This document shows, one piece after another, positions 1 to 8,433 of a stretch of DNA of 64,000 nt. Where the stretch lies: NCBI GenBank assembly GCA_041743105.1, contig JBGTNI010000015.1:37154-101153 (forward strand), in the 5' to 3' direction. The notes below the pieces were generated by a model, which did no database searches, had not been told where the DNA came from, and worked only from the letters and a program-made list of their open reading frames with translations. Source of the DNA: QHCE01 sp041743105 (GTDB taxonomy: Bacteria; Actinomycetota; Actinomycetes; Mycobacteriales; QHCE01). A program made the translations under genes and the position numbers. The number at the start of each line of letters is the position of its first letter. The first letter of the stretch is position 1.

Positions 1-311
1 ATGGCCTGTGCGCGGTGCGCGAGTTCTACGGTGTGATCGGTGTCGTTGGTCCCGACCCCGGCGATCACACGAGCGCGGTCTCCCACCGCGTCCAGCACCG
101 CGCGTAGCAGCTCGCTCTTCTCCGCATCGCTGGTGGTGGGGGCCTCTCCGGTGGTGCCGTTGACGACAAGGCCGTCGTTACCGGAGTCGACCAGGTAGCT
201 GGCAAGTCGCCCCGCCCCGTCGAGGTCGAGCGCTCCGTCGTCGGTAAAAGGCGTAACCATTGCGGTCAACATGCGACCGAACGGTCTGCCAGCACGATGT
301 TGACTACTCAT
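1..311 (-). CDS. dapA: 4-hydroxy-tetrahydrodipicolinate synthase, N-terminal part
   Basis: Cytoplasmic aldolase condensing pyruvate with aspartate semialdehyde, the first committed step of lysine and diaminopimelate synthesis. The reading frame is open to the window edge, so only the first 103 residues are visible. They begin MSSQHRAGRPFGRMLTAMVT and contain the family signature NGTTGEAPT (about residues 50-58) and the following GVGTND strand. The start is the ATG at 309-311. In many actinobacteria dapA is next to thyX; here a VapBC pair and a small monooxygenase-fold gene stand between them. Family assignment is secure; the catalytic lysine lies beyond the window. Confidence 0.93.
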   Translation of the reverse strand, partial: MSSQHRAGRPFGRMLTAMVTPFTDDGALDLDGAGRLASYLVDSGNDGLVVNGTTGEAPTTSDAEKSELLRAVLDAVGDRARVIAGVGTNDTDHTVELAHRAQA

Positions 312-523
312 ACGCTCACGCTAGCAGCGACCACCGTCATTGCGTCGACAAACACTGGTGGGCCACCGACTAACCGCTCTACCGGGAGTGGAGATCCGAT
401 AGGAACGAAGCTATCCGGCATGCTCTGAGATCTGGCTGGTGGCACGAAACCACAGTGCCGCAGCCACCATGATCACGTCAAATTATAGGCAAACACAACA
501 GCTGTCGTGCTCAAACACAAAGA

Positions 524-570
524 AGAACCCCGTGACGCACCAGTCGGGGGCCGGGACGTAACGGGGTTCT
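524..570. repeat. Inverted repeat, possible terminator
   Basis: Perfect 10-base arms AGAACCCCGT (524-533) and ACGGGGTTCT (561-570) enclose a 27-base G/C-rich loop. With two mismatches the stem extends five bases inward. It lies in the 354-base gap between the dapA start and vapB, which otherwise holds no gene I can support. There is no long T-run, so it could be an L-shaped terminator or a protein site. Confidence 0.5.
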
Positions 571-648
571 GAGGGTTTATCGGCTCCGATGGCTCAGGTG
601 TTACAGGGTAGCTCGACAACCTTCTCGCTGGTGCCGCACTTTGAATTT

Positions 649-665
649 AGTGCTACACTTCTAGT
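649..665 (+). promoter_or_regulatory. Leaderless promoter and possible operator of vapBC
   Basis: TACACT at 654-659 lies six bases before the vapB ATG and no Shine-Dalgarno is present, so the transcript probably starts at or next to the ATG. AGTG-CTA-CACT (649-659) is a small inverted repeat over the -10 box where an autoregulating antitoxin could bind. No convincing -35 box is seen. Confidence 0.4.
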
Positions 666-935
666 ATGCCTACTGTCCGTCCACGCCACACGATCACAGA
701 GACCGACCGGGTTGCCCAGGCTATCGATCGAGCAGCGCAACGCTGGCCTGACGAGCGGGGTTCCAGGGCGCGATTGCTGCAGCGACTCATCGAAGAGGGG
801 GAGCACGCTATCCAGGAGCGCGGTGAGGACGCGGCTCGGCTTCGGCGAGAGGCTATTGCGCGGACTAGCGGCGCCCTCACCGGCACCTACGGTGAGGACT
901 ACCTTGACCGACTACGTCAAGACTGGCCGGAATGA
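666..935 (+). CDS. vapB: VapB-type antitoxin
   Basis: 89-residue charged protein translationally coupled to the PIN toxin downstream by an ATGA overlap (932-935). The N-terminal half (HTITETDRVAQAIDRAAQRW) looks like a ribbon-helix-helix or similar DNA-binding module. The C-terminal half is a charged helix with several Arg and Glu, as in antitoxins that wrap the toxin. The expected role is to neutralise the VapC RNase and repress the operon. No Shine-Dalgarno precedes the ATG; a -10 box six bases upstream suggests leaderless translation. The assignment rests mainly on position and size. Confidence 0.75.
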   Translation: MPTVRPRHTITETDRVAQAIDRAAQRWPDERGSRARLLQRLIEEGEHAIQERGEDAARLRREAIARTSGALTGTYGEDYLDRLRQDWPE

Positions 936-1318
936 TCGTTGTCGACGCTAGCGTGCTCATCGCTCACCTTGACACCACCGACGCCGCACACGATGCAGCC
1001 GAGAGCTTGCTGCTGGCTCATGCCACCAGCCCGTTTTCCGCCAGCCCGATCACCTTGGCAGAGGTGCTCGTCGGCCCCACACGCGCCGGACGACAGGCGG
1101 AAGCCGGCGCGGCGCTACTGGATCTCGGGATTGGCACAATCCCGCTCCCGGCGGACGCACCTACGCGTTTGGCTGCGCTCCGAGTGGCCACAGCGCTTAA
1201 ACTTCCGGACTGCTGCGTGTTACTCGCGACCCAGCAGTGCAACGCTGTGAGCATTGCCACGTTCGACCAGCGACTAGCCGCGCGCGCCAAAGAGTTGGGG
1301 TTCACGGTTGCGAGGTGA
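932..1318 (+). CDS. vapC: PIN-domain toxin VapC
   Basis: 128-residue single-domain PIN ribonuclease. The four acidic metal ligands of the fold are visible: D5 in IVVDAS, E44 in TLAEVLV, D93 in LKLPDCCVL and D112 in ATFDQRL. VapC toxins cut tRNA or rRNA when the antitoxin is degraded. It overlaps vapB by four bases. The pair sits between the dapA start and the genes after thyX, in a place where related genomes usually have no toxin-antitoxin module, so it is probably an insertion. The target RNA cannot be told from sequence. Confidence 0.88.
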   Translation: MIVVDASVLIAHLDTTDAAHDAAESLLLAHATSPFSASPITLAEVLVGPTRAGRQAEAGAALLDLGIGTIPLPADAPTRLAALRVATALKLPDCCVLLATQQCNAVSIATFDQRLAARAKELGFTVAR

Positions 1319-1329
1319 AACACCGAAGA

Positions 1330-1614
1330 TCACGGGTCCTCGGTGCTGGAGATGCGATACTTCCGCACCTCCGCATTGCGGATCTGTGCGGCTTGCTCGG
1401 CGTCCGGACCCGAATCGCGGAACGCAAGCAGCTGCTCGTCGGACTCCCAGCGTTCATACACGTTGATCCGATCCGGCTGGATCGGATCGGCCGCGATGGC
1501 GAAGTCGAGGCAGCCCGATGCTGCTCGGGCCTGCTCTACGACGGTGACGCATTCGGCGGCGTAAAGGTCGCGCTCGGCGCTATCGACCTGGAGCCATCCG
1601 GCGACGATAAGCAT
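1330..1614 (-). CDS. Antibiotic biosynthesis monooxygenase (ABM) fold protein
   Basis: 94-residue protein of the dimeric alpha-beta barrel ABM family: MLIVAGWLQVDSAERDLY, a helix rich in Glu and Ala, a Gly-Cys-Leu-Asp-Phe strand, the DRINVYERWES strand and a C-terminal helix. Members are small cofactor-independent oxygenases or heme/quinone-related enzymes; the substrate is unknown here. The frame is open farther upstream, but the ATG at 1612-1614 fits the family's N-terminus and has a G-rich Shine-Dalgarno-like stretch just before it. It lies downstream of thyX on the same strand. Confidence 0.8.
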   Translation of the reverse strand: MLIVAGWLQVDSAERDLYAAECVTVVEQARAASGCLDFAIAADPIQPDRINVYERWESDEQLLAFRDSGPDAEQAAQIRNAEVRKYRISSTEDP

Positions 1615-1723
1615 GGTGCCCCCCACGGGTACTTTCACACGCCGATCGACGGTGACACTACATATGACCATCGCCGGATCGAAAAGTCATCGCTATCTAC
1701 AAGAATCGAGCCAACGGCACCCT

Positions 1724-2476
1724 CTAGCCTTCAGTCACCAGCGGACTGGAAGCCACCTCGGTGCCGTCGGGTAGCGCGCTGATGGTGAAGTCGGCGAAGA
1801 CACTCGACGCGACGTCGCCCAGTTGCCTCAGACACTCCACCGCAAGCGCACGGATCTCGGTGTCGGCGTGCTCGCTGGCACGCATAGCGATGAAATGCCG
1901 CCACGCCCGGTAGTTACCGGTCACTACGATGCGGGTCTCGGTGGCGTTGGGTAGCACACTGCGGGCCGCTTGCCGAGCTTGTTTGCGGCGTGACGTGGCG
2001 TTTTCCACGTCGGCGAACTTCTTCTCCAGATCCTCCAGCAGCTCGGTGTAGGCCTGTTGCGCCGATTGCGTCGCGGCGAGGAACTTCTGGTGCAGTTCGG
2101 GATCGTCGGCGATGACACTGGGTTCCACCATGGCGGCGTCACGCTCGGGCACGTACCGCTGGGAGAGCTGACTGTAGGAGAAGTGCCGGTGACGGATCAG
2201 CTCATGGGTCAGCGATCGAGACAGCCCCGTGAGATAGAAACTCACCACTCCGTGCTCCAGCACCGAAAGATGACCCACGTCGAGAATGTGTCGGATGTAC
2301 CCCGCGTTAGTTGCGGTAGCCGGGTTGGGTTTCTTCCATGACTGGTAGCAGGCACGACCCGCGAACTCCACCAGCGCCTGGCCACCATCGATATCGGTGG
2401 ACCAGGGCACATCTTCGGGAGTCTGGAAGTTGGTCCAGCCCACCAGCTGAACCCGCATCGGTACGGTCTGGGGCAC
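1724..2476 (-). CDS. thyX: FAD-dependent thymidylate synthase ThyX
   Basis: Converts dUMP to dTMP with methylene-tetrahydrofolate, NADPH and FAD. The diagnostic ThyX motif RHRxxSxxxxSxR is present as RHRHFSYSQLSQR near residue 96, and the C-terminal NYRAWRHFIAMRAS segment is also typical. Length (250 residues) is normal. The start is GTG at 2474-2476 with AGGAGA six bases upstream; an internal ATG six codons later is possible. The product feeds the same dTMP pool as dut, farther along in the window. Confidence 0.96.
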   Translation of the reverse strand: MPQTVPMRVQLVGWTNFQTPEDVPWSTDIDGGQALVEFAGRACYQSWKKPNPATATNAGYIRHILDVGHLSVLEHGVVSFYLTGLSRSLTHELIRHRHFSYSQLSQRYVPERDAAMVEPSVIADDPELHQKFLAATQSAQQAYTELLEDLEKKFADVENATSRRKQARQAARSVLPNATETRIVVTGNYRAWRHFIAMRASEHADTEIRALAVECLRQLGDVASSVFADFTISALPDGTEVASSPLVTEG

Positions 2477-2548
2477 TCTGGTTCTCCTACCTACCTCAGT
2501 TGTTCCGGCGAATGTGGTCGAGCGGTATTCGTTACAGCAGTGAGGGTT

Positions 2549-3058
2549 CTATACGTAGAACGACGTGAACGGTTCCCATGGGAGGTTACGGGCCACCACG
2601 AACAGCACCCAACCGAGGGCATAGCCGGCGATGATACCGCCGGGGAGACTAACTCTCGGCAGCCGAAACTTTCCGACCCGATCGGCTACAAGCACAAGAT
2701 ATGCGTACAGCAGCACAGGTACGGCAATAAACGCCATGAGGTGAAAACGCGCAGCCTGCAGCAGATCACCGTGCAACAGGTACCACACCATACGAGTACC
2801 GCCGCAGCCCGGACAGTCCAGTCCCGTCATAGCCCTAAACGCACACGGACCTAGCGGGTTGAACCTATCGTCGGCAGGGTTGGTGACGAGCACCCAGGTG
2901 GCGGCGGCAGCCATGCAGCCCAAAATGGCCAGCGGCGCCAGCCAGCGAGGCCTCGACCACAGTCGCGCGATGAACGCCTCGAATCGGCTTTCCACCACGA
3001 CGACGTGTGGTTGGTGAATCGGCGGTTCGGCAGGAACTTGCGGCATATTCGCAGTCAT
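2549..3058 (-). CDS. DUF2752 membrane protein
   Basis: About 169 residues with three hydrophobic segments and the DUF2752 core GPCAFRAMTGLDCPGCGGTR, whose CPxCGxTR motif defines the family. Function is unknown; the paired cysteines in a membrane protein suggest a redox or metal role. The frame is open back to 3328, but the N-terminal part of that translation is low-complexity and antisense-like. ATG codons at 3073, 3058 and 3046 are all possible; 3058 was chosen because of the G-rich stretch before it. It follows the zinc-ribbon gene on the same strand, probably in one operon. Confidence 0.75.
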   Translation of the reverse strand: MTANMPQVPAEPPIHQPHVVVVESRFEAFIARLWSRPRWLAPLAILGCMAAAATWVLVTNPADDRFNPLGPCAFRAMTGLDCPGCGGTRMVWYLLHGDLLQAARFHLMAFIAVPVLLYAYLVLVADRVGKFRLPRVSLPGGIIAGYALGWVLFVVARNLPWEPFTSFYV

Positions 3059-3146
3059 CTCACCCGCCGTCATGGAGGCGACGAGCGATGAGGTCTGCGG
3101 TGCTGTCACGGTATCCACCGTACCCTTCGGTGCGGCGCGGACCGAT

Positions 3147-3503
3147 CTAATCGCCCAACAGGTCTTCGAAGAACGAGCGCTTCTTCTTCTTTTTGTAATG
3201 GTCGTGTCCGTAGCCACGGTCCTCGTGATGTCCCTGACTGTAACGGTGATCGTCAGAACGCTCACGACCGTAGCCGTAGGCCGGCGAGCCGGAGACCGGT
3301 GAGACTGGTGCGTTGCGCGGCGGACCATAACCGCCGCTATGGCTAGGCGTCGGCGAGTAGTAGTCCTGCGCCGCGCTGCTGAGTTTCTCCAGCTCGCCCT
3401 GGTCGAGGAATAAGCCCCGGCAGGATGTGCACTGATCGACGATCACACCGTTGCGTTCGTACTGTCGCATATCGCTCTGACATTTCGGGCAGGCCAGCTG
3501 CAT
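3147..3503 (-). CDS. zf-TFIIB zinc-ribbon protein
   Basis: 118 residues. The N-terminal zinc ribbon has four cysteines in two knuckles, CPKCQSD (5-11) and CTSCRGLFLD (25-34), followed by a helix with GELEKL, as in the zf-TFIIB family. The middle is a Gly/Tyr/His/Arg-rich disordered tract (about 48-100), and a run of five lysines precedes a short acidic C-terminal helix (FFEDLLGD). AAGGAG stands before the ATG. Function is unknown; the basic disordered tail suggests nucleic-acid or membrane association. It is likely cotranscribed with the DUF2752 gene. Confidence 0.82.
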   Translation of the reverse strand: MQLACPKCQSDMRQYERNGVIVDQCTSCRGLFLDQGELEKLSSAAQDYYSPTPSHSGGYGPPRNAPVSPVSGSPAYGYGRERSDDHRYSQGHHEDRGYGHDHYKKKKKRSFFEDLLGD

Positions 3504-3639
3504 CGCTACTCCTTATGGGTACTGGTGCATAAGGAAGCGATTCTGCCTCAACCTACCCGCAACCACCACTGCCGGGCCGACGAATACGCCTGGCGGTCAT
3601 CACATGGGTATATCGCCCCGACCCCCTACCTCACGACGT

Positions 3640-4044
3640 CTAGCAATTCACCAGTTCGGGTGACTGGTTGAGTAGCTGGGCACGGGGCGAGGTGAACGCG
3701 GCGAGGTCGGCATCAGCCGTCGCATCGGTGCCGAAGACCCCCACGGCGTGGCAGTTTTGGAACGCCAACCGCACGCCCAAGTGGCGCTGCAGCGTTGCGC
3801 GCATCGCGTCGCTGGCCATGACCCGAAGCAGCTGACCGCGTGCCTGCTCATCTGGCGGCGGGGTCTGGTTGTAAACGTAACTCGACGTTTCGGTTTCTTT
3901 GCCTTGGTGCAGTTGGGCGGCTAGGTCCGCCACGAGCTGGTAGGCGTATGGAAGTGAGGTACGAATGCAGTCGGCGAAGTGTTCATCGCTGACCTCACCA
4001 TGCTGGGCTTGCGAGAGCAGTTCGGGCGAAACGGTCAGCGACAT
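3640..4044 (-). CDS. SCO5389-like conserved actinobacterial protein
   Basis: 134-residue soluble protein of a family known from Streptomyces (SCO5389 type). The conserved core NQTPPPDEQARGQLLR (about residues 60-75), then ASDAMRATLQRHLGVRLAFQNCHAVGVF and the C-terminal LLNQSPE are recognisable. The start at ATG 4042-4044 is favoured over the track's longer frame because GGAGGT lies five bases upstream. No function is established for the family. Two adjacent palindromes lie 80-100 bases upstream of the start and may regulate it. Confidence 0.8.
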   Translation of the reverse strand: MSLTVSPELLSQAQHGEVSDEHFADCIRTSLPYAYQLVADLAAQLHQGKETETSSYVYNQTPPPDEQARGQLLRVMASDAMRATLQRHLGVRLAFQNCHAVGVFGTDATADADLAAFTSPRAQLLNQSPELVNC

Positions 4045-4119
4045 ACGGACCTCCATGGTTTCGGCAGCGCACCACAGCGATGCACGTGAAAACCATTTTC
4101 ACTAATTGTGACAGGAAGG

Positions 4120-4146
4120 TCAACCGTTGACATTGCGAATGCAATG
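4120..4146 (-). promoter_or_regulatory. Two adjacent palindromes upstream of the SCO5389-like gene
   Basis: TCAAC-C-GTTGA (4120-4130) and CATTGC-GAAT-GCAATG (4131-4146) abut each other. Reading towards the gene, a -35-like TTGACC follows within the first palindrome's edge and A/T-rich candidates for -10 follow about 17 bases on. This is the arrangement expected of a regulator bound at or just upstream of -35. Confidence 0.4.
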
Positions 4147-4270
4147 AGTTAGGCCCGGACAAGAACGTCGAGCAGCCCGATCATCCGAGAATATTGGGCC
4201 GGTCGATAACCCACAGCAAACTACTGTCCGGCTGCCGGCGCGCCACCTCCGCGGTCGCACCATCGATGAG

Positions 4271-5689
4271 TCAGCGCAGCAGCTCTCGCAGCTGCTGACG
4301 AAATTCGTTGACTCGTGCCAAGTTTGCCACGGCGGGCCGCTCCCCCAGCTCGACGTCCAGCGCCCGCAGTTGCGCAACCGTGCGCGGTGGACGCACCACA
4401 TGCTCGGCCAAAGTGGACCGGACGGTCTGCAAAGCCATGTCAACCTCCCCGCGCCAAAGCTGGCTTCTAGCCAGCCACAGCCGGTTGTACACCGCCTCAC
4501 GCGGGAACTGGATGTCGTCGACTGCAGCGTTCGGCGCGAGCAGCTGAGCGGCCTCTGTGAGCCACCGTTGCGGCTGCCTGGAACTGAATCTGGCCAGCGA
4601 TAGCAAGGCGTGTCCTTGCCGCACTCTGCTCTGCGCCGGCCCGAACCAGTACAGCCAGTCGGGTCTGCTCTCCAAGGCATCGGGCCCTTCGATGAGCGAC
4701 TGGGCATGGTCAATGCTGGTACGGAAACCGTGAGCACTGCCAGCCAAGGCTTCAGTGTGAGCTAGCACCCCGCCGACCATGGAGCGAACCGCGGGTGGCG
4801 CTCCCTTGGCGGCCTCGGTGGCAGCGTTGGCGAGGTCGGTCGCTTCGCGGGCTTTGTTGCGGTAGATCGCTTGGTGCGCCAGTGCGGCTAGCAGGTAGGC
4901 AGCGTATGCCCGGTCGTTTACGCTGCGAGCCGCATGTAGGCCGGAGTAGAAGTACCGCTGCGCGAGTCCCTGCTCGCCCGCGTCGTAGGCCATCCAGCCG
5001 GCGATCTGACTCACAGACAACCAGAGCCGAATCAGCTCATGCAGCACGGTCGAGTTGGCGGCATCTCCAGATGCCAGCTGCTGACCGATACTCAGGAAGT
5101 ATCGGTGCACAAACCGAAGGTTCTCTAGGCTGCCGCCTTCCTGATCGTCCAGGCGGCGCAGTGCGGCGACGGTGATGCCCGCGATGTTGGTCATCGAGCC
5201 GGTGACGATGCGCCCTTCCCGGTGGGAGCTGTGGTATTCAATGGGGCCGATGGGCGTAGCCAGGCTATCGAGATAGGACCACACAGGCCCAGTGAGCGCA
5301 TCTCCCCACACGCTGAGAAAAGCGCGACGATTGAAGTCAAGGATCTTCTCACCGTGCTCAAGCCAGCATTCCAGTGCGCTGAGCGTGCCACTGTGCCACC
5401 ATGGGCCCTCGACACCGTCGAGGGCCGGAAGCCACAGTTGGGAGCGCTTAGCCCGACCCTGCCATGCCTCTTCCAGGCTTACTTCTCGATCGGCAGCCTC
5501 TGAGAGGACATGCGCAACAACCGTGGGTACCGGGTCGCGGGGAACCCGCGCCTGATTAACCCACTCGGCCACCGTGGAGCGCGAAACATACCCAGAGCCG
5601 AGCACGCCATTGATCTCACGCACCAGACGCGACTGGGACCAGCCCAACTCCGCCAGCACCGCGAGCAGAACCTCATTACGTAGGGCCAT
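4271..5689 (-). CDS. HTH/TPR-type transcriptional regulator (paralogue 1)
   Basis: 472 residues. The N-terminus (about 1-75) is an Xre-like helix-turn-helix: GWSQSRLVREINGVLGSGY followed by VSRSTVAEWVNQARVP. The remaining 400 residues are alpha-helical with repeated Ala-rich helix pairs (for example GWMAYDAGEQGLAQRYFYSG and AAYLLAALAHQAIYRNKAREA), the pattern of a TPR-like sensor domain in actinomycete regulators. GGAGGT precedes the ATG. It is paralogous to the gene upstream on the same strand. The ligand and targets are unknown. Confidence 0.8.
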   Translation of the reverse strand: MALRNEVLLAVLAELGWSQSRLVREINGVLGSGYVSRSTVAEWVNQARVPRDPVPTVVAHVLSEAADREVSLEEAWQGRAKRSQLWLPALDGVEGPWWHSGTLSALECWLEHGEKILDFNRRAFLSVWGDALTGPVWSYLDSLATPIGPIEYHSSHREGRIVTGSMTNIAGITVAALRRLDDQEGGSLENLRFVHRYFLSIGQQLASGDAANSTVLHELIRLWLSVSQIAGWMAYDAGEQGLAQRYFYSGLHAARSVNDRAYAAYLLAALAHQAIYRNKAREATDLANAATEAAKGAPPAVRSMVGGVLAHTEALAGSAHGFRTSIDHAQSLIEGPDALESRPDWLYWFGPAQSRVRQGHALLSLARFSSRQPQRWLTEAAQLLAPNAAVDDIQFPREAVYNRLWLARSQLWRGEVDMALQTVRSTLAEHVVRPPRTVAQLRALDVELGERPAVANLARVNEFRQQLRELLR

Positions 5690-5932
5690 GTCACACCTCC
5701 AACACGGTCGCGTATGTGGGACCGCGATCGAATTACTAGCTGTGCCTTATGGCGCGCGGTTCCGCGAGACGCGTCACCTTAGTGTGAGGCGAGCAGCTGC
5801 CAATATCCAGTTTGAGAGGCGCCAATTGAATGGGCGCGTGCCGCGAACTCGGCGGATGGGCGCAGGAAACCGTCAACCGTTACCTGCGAGAAGCACCCTA
5901 AGGAGGTCTATAGAACTGTCCCGAATAAGATC

Positions 5933-7381
5933 TCACGCCACCAAGGCAGACTGTAACCGTTGCCGAAGAGACCGGACCTCCGGAAGATTACGGCTTTGTC
6001 GAAGATTGGAAAGGTCGTGATCAAGATCCTGAAGCACTTTACGGGATCGAGGGGAGGCCACAGCCGACATGCGATCGACTGCGGTCTCGGCAAGCCCTAA
6101 GCCGCGATAGAGATCGCCTTTCTTGATATGTGCCCGCGCAAGCCAAGCGCCGAAAAATAGCGCGTCCCTAGGACGATCGGGTCCCGTTTGGTCCACCTCA
6201 GCAGCAAGCAGGCGCTCTGCTTCGTCAAGCTGTGATCGCGCGCTCCGCGGGGTGAGAAGACTTAGAAGTAGCATGCTGTGGCCTTGGTATGTGTCCGCTG
6301 CGGTCGAATCCAGCCAGTACAAGTAACTTGGTCGTCCGCCAGATTGTTGTGCTTGCTCAAATAGCTGCCTGACGTGCGCAGATGCCGATTGAAAGCCATA
6401 CACGTTCCCCGTGATCGCATGGGCGTGCGCTACCCGTGTCATTGCCACAGTGCGCACGATGGGATGGGCTTTACCAGCTGCTCTGACTGCCGCCTCTGCG
6501 AGCGCACTAGCCTCGTGAGGCTGGTTTCGATGCGCAGCCTGATAGGACATAAACGACAAGATATGCGCCCCTAGGCCGTGATCGTTTACGCTGTGCGTTG
6601 CCTGCAACCCGAGGCGGAAGTACCGCTGCGCGAGGCCATGAAGCTCAGCGTCAAAGGCCATCCAGCCCGCGATCTGAGCCAGTGTGGCTAATGTCGAGAC
6701 CAGGCTCTGCGCAGTGCCCTTTTCAGTAAACGCTCCATTATGCAGGTAGCCGTTGACCTGGCGAATTGCGATTCCGATCTGCTTCAGGTTTTCTTTACTT
6801 CCGCCGTCCAGATCGTCCATGCGGCGGAAAGCGCCAATCAACGACGTGAAGTACTCCAACAGGGCTGGCGAAACCTTGGTGTCGGAAAATCCCGAGGCAC
6901 CGAGAACCTTCTCAAAAGCACCCGGCTGTGGAACATTGCCGATCTGCCCCACGTACTGCCACGCTGGGGCCGTCAAGGCCGTGCCCGACACTGCCATGAA
7001 AACTCGACGATCCGAATCGAACACATCCCCGCCATTCGCTAACCAACCAGAAATAAGAGCTTTCGTTCCCTGCAAATCCCACGACACCCACGTACCGTCA
7101 TCTGCCGCCACGCACAGCGGGGATCGTGCTACCCCGGGCCACAGCTGCGAAACCGCCACCGGGGCACCGGTCGCCTGTGACAACACATGAGCCACCAGCG
7201 TCGGCAACGGCTGACGCGGGACTCGAGATGAATTTATCCATTCCGACACCGTGGTCCGCGACACATAACCCACACCCATCTCGCGATTAACCTCATGCGC
7301 CAACCGCGCCACCGACCACCCGACCCCTTCCAGTAGCGATGCCAAAACAGCGCTACGCCGTCCAATAGGCCCATCTGCCAC
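5933..7381 (-). CDS. HTH/TPR-type transcriptional regulator (paralogue 2)
   Basis: About 482 residues with the same plan as the preceding paralogue: N-terminal HTH (GWSVARLAHEVNREMGVGYV then SRTTVSEWINSSRVPRQPLP) and a long helical-repeat region that shares stretches such as IAGWMAFDAELHGLAQRYF. The frame extends to 7423, but GTG at 7379-7381 after a G-rich stretch aligns with the paralogue's start. The two genes probably arose by tandem duplication. Two copies of a palindromic repeat lie immediately upstream (7430-7588). Confidence 0.78.
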   Translation of the reverse strand: MADGPIGRRSAVLASLLEGVGWSVARLAHEVNREMGVGYVSRTTVSEWINSSRVPRQPLPTLVAHVLSQATGAPVAVSQLWPGVARSPLCVAADDGTWVSWDLQGTKALISGWLANGGDVFDSDRRVFMAVSGTALTAPAWQYVGQIGNVPQPGAFEKVLGASGFSDTKVSPALLEYFTSLIGAFRRMDDLDGGSKENLKQIGIAIRQVNGYLHNGAFTEKGTAQSLVSTLATLAQIAGWMAFDAELHGLAQRYFRLGLQATHSVNDHGLGAHILSFMSYQAAHRNQPHEASALAEAAVRAAGKAHPIVRTVAMTRVAHAHAITGNVYGFQSASAHVRQLFEQAQQSGGRPSYLYWLDSTAADTYQGHSMLLLSLLTPRSARSQLDEAERLLAAEVDQTGPDRPRDALFFGAWLARAHIKKGDLYRGLGLAETAVDRMSAVASPRSRKVLQDLDHDLSNLRQSRNLPEVRSLRQRLQSALVA

Positions 7382-7429
7382 GCCACCACCCCCACACACA
7401 GCCGCCCGCGCACAACCATGCACTGAATC

Positions 7430-7499
7430 GATCGTTACTAGGTCAATCGAAAAGTAGCCAAAATTTGTAGGCCAGGATGCACTGCTTTTGGTGCTGAGC
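7430..7499 (+). repeat. Palindromic repeat family A, degenerate copy
   Basis: Begins GATCGTTACTAGGTCAATCG, keeps AAAGTAGC and GCACTGCTTTT, but lacks the right arm. It stands directly before the full copy at 7501 in the same orientation, so this is a partial tandem duplicate. Lies in the 320-base gap upstream of the regulator gene. Confidence 0.7.
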
Positions 7500-7500
7500 C

Positions 7501-7588
7501 GATCGTTACTAAGTCAGCCCGAAAGTAGCTAGGTTTGCAGGTAAAAAGGCTGCACTTATCTAGCTGCTTACGTCCTGATTTTTAATCG
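7501..7588 (+). repeat. Palindromic repeat family A, full copy
   Basis: An element of about 85 bases that folds on itself: TTACTAAGTCAG at the left, imperfectly matched by CTGATTTTTAA at the right; AAGTAGCTA against TAGCTGCTTA inside; TGCAG against CTGCA at the tip. Closely similar copies occur at 25172-25257 and, inverted, at 51929-52012. Intergenic and without coding capacity. Confidence 0.8.
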
Positions 7589-7743
7589 GGGCAAGGATAA
7601 CCCGCTCCAGCGCCAAGAAGAAGAGTTGATGTTAATAAAGGCCGCCTAAGCGCCAATTACGCGCTATCCCGGCTCAAACCGACGCATCGGCGGTGCCGAG
7701 GCGAACACCGTCGTGTGCTACGAATGCCCTACTGCCGAACACT

Positions 7744-8433
7744 CTAAGTACGCGGCGTGGGCTCTGCCGCGTCAACGATGAGCTGCTCGCGGGCCACAAC
7801 CTTTCGCCCGTAATAGACGGTGAATGCAAACGCCGCAGCATACGGCGCAATACCGAGAATCCGCGCAATGCCTAGGCCCACGGTCATCTCCGAAAGGTAC
7901 AGCCACAGCTGCACCCCACCACGCACGAGGAAGACCCCGCACCACAACAGCGACAAAGCACTGAACGCGCGAAGTAACCGAGGGCGAGTGCGCCAATCGG
8001 CGTAGCTGCCCGTCACGATGGACCAGACGTAACCCACCAACGGCCTTCCCACCGCCGCCGAACCGGCGAAAGCCAGGCCGTACACGAAGTTGGTGATGAT
8101 CCCTGGCAAGAAAAAATCCTGTGCCCGGCCGGTTTTAGCCGCGATCAGTGCCGCGAACGCAACCCCGAGTAAACCTGTGAGCGCATGGCGCGGTGAATCC
8201 CGCCGAACTAGCCGGTACCCCGCGATCAGGATCGCGGCGGCGACCGCAGACCAGATCGCCGCCTGCAACGAGGTGAACACATACACCCCGACGAACACCA
8301 CAATGGGTAGCGAGCTCTCCACCATGCCCCGTACGCCGCCGATCTGATCGGTTACGGCGTCGCGCAACGAAGCATCGGCGCTAGCGCGCGCTGGAGCGGT
8401 TGAGCGAGGAGGAGACTGCGCCGGGTTACTCAC
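7744..8433 (-). CDS. DUF3159 membrane protein
   Basis: 229 residues with an N-terminal cytoplasmic tail and about five to six hydrophobic segments (for example SSLPIVVFVGVYVFTSLQAA and AAVAAAILIAGYRLV). It matches the actinobacterial DUF3159 family in layout, with the SIVTGSYADWR and RLLRAFSALSLLWCGVF segments. Function is unknown. The start is GTG at 8431-8433, overlapping the stop of the OB-fold gene by four bases (GTGA), so the two are translationally coupled. This pairing is common in actinobacteria near dut. Confidence 0.82.
   Translation of the reverse strand: MSNPAQSPPRSTAPARASADASLRDAVTDQIGGVRGMVESSLPIVVFVGVYVFTSLQAAIWSAVAAAILIAGYRLVRRDSPRHALTGLLGVAFAALIAAKTGRAQDFFLPGIITNFVYGLAFAGSAAVGRPLVGYVWSIVTGSYADWRTRPRLLRAFSALSLLWCGVFLVRGGVQLWLYLSEMTVGLGIARILGIAPYAAAFAFTVYYGRKVVAREQLIVDAAEPTPRT

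Noticed and set aside
1237..1782. 181-codon plus-strand frame across the ABM gene
   Set aside because: Overlaps vapC and the antisense of the ABM and thyX genes; no Shine-Dalgarno and no family features.
7430..7588. Integron attC-like site
   Set aside because: The hairpin repeat lacks the RYYYAAC/GTTRRRY core sites and no integron integrase or cassette array is present.
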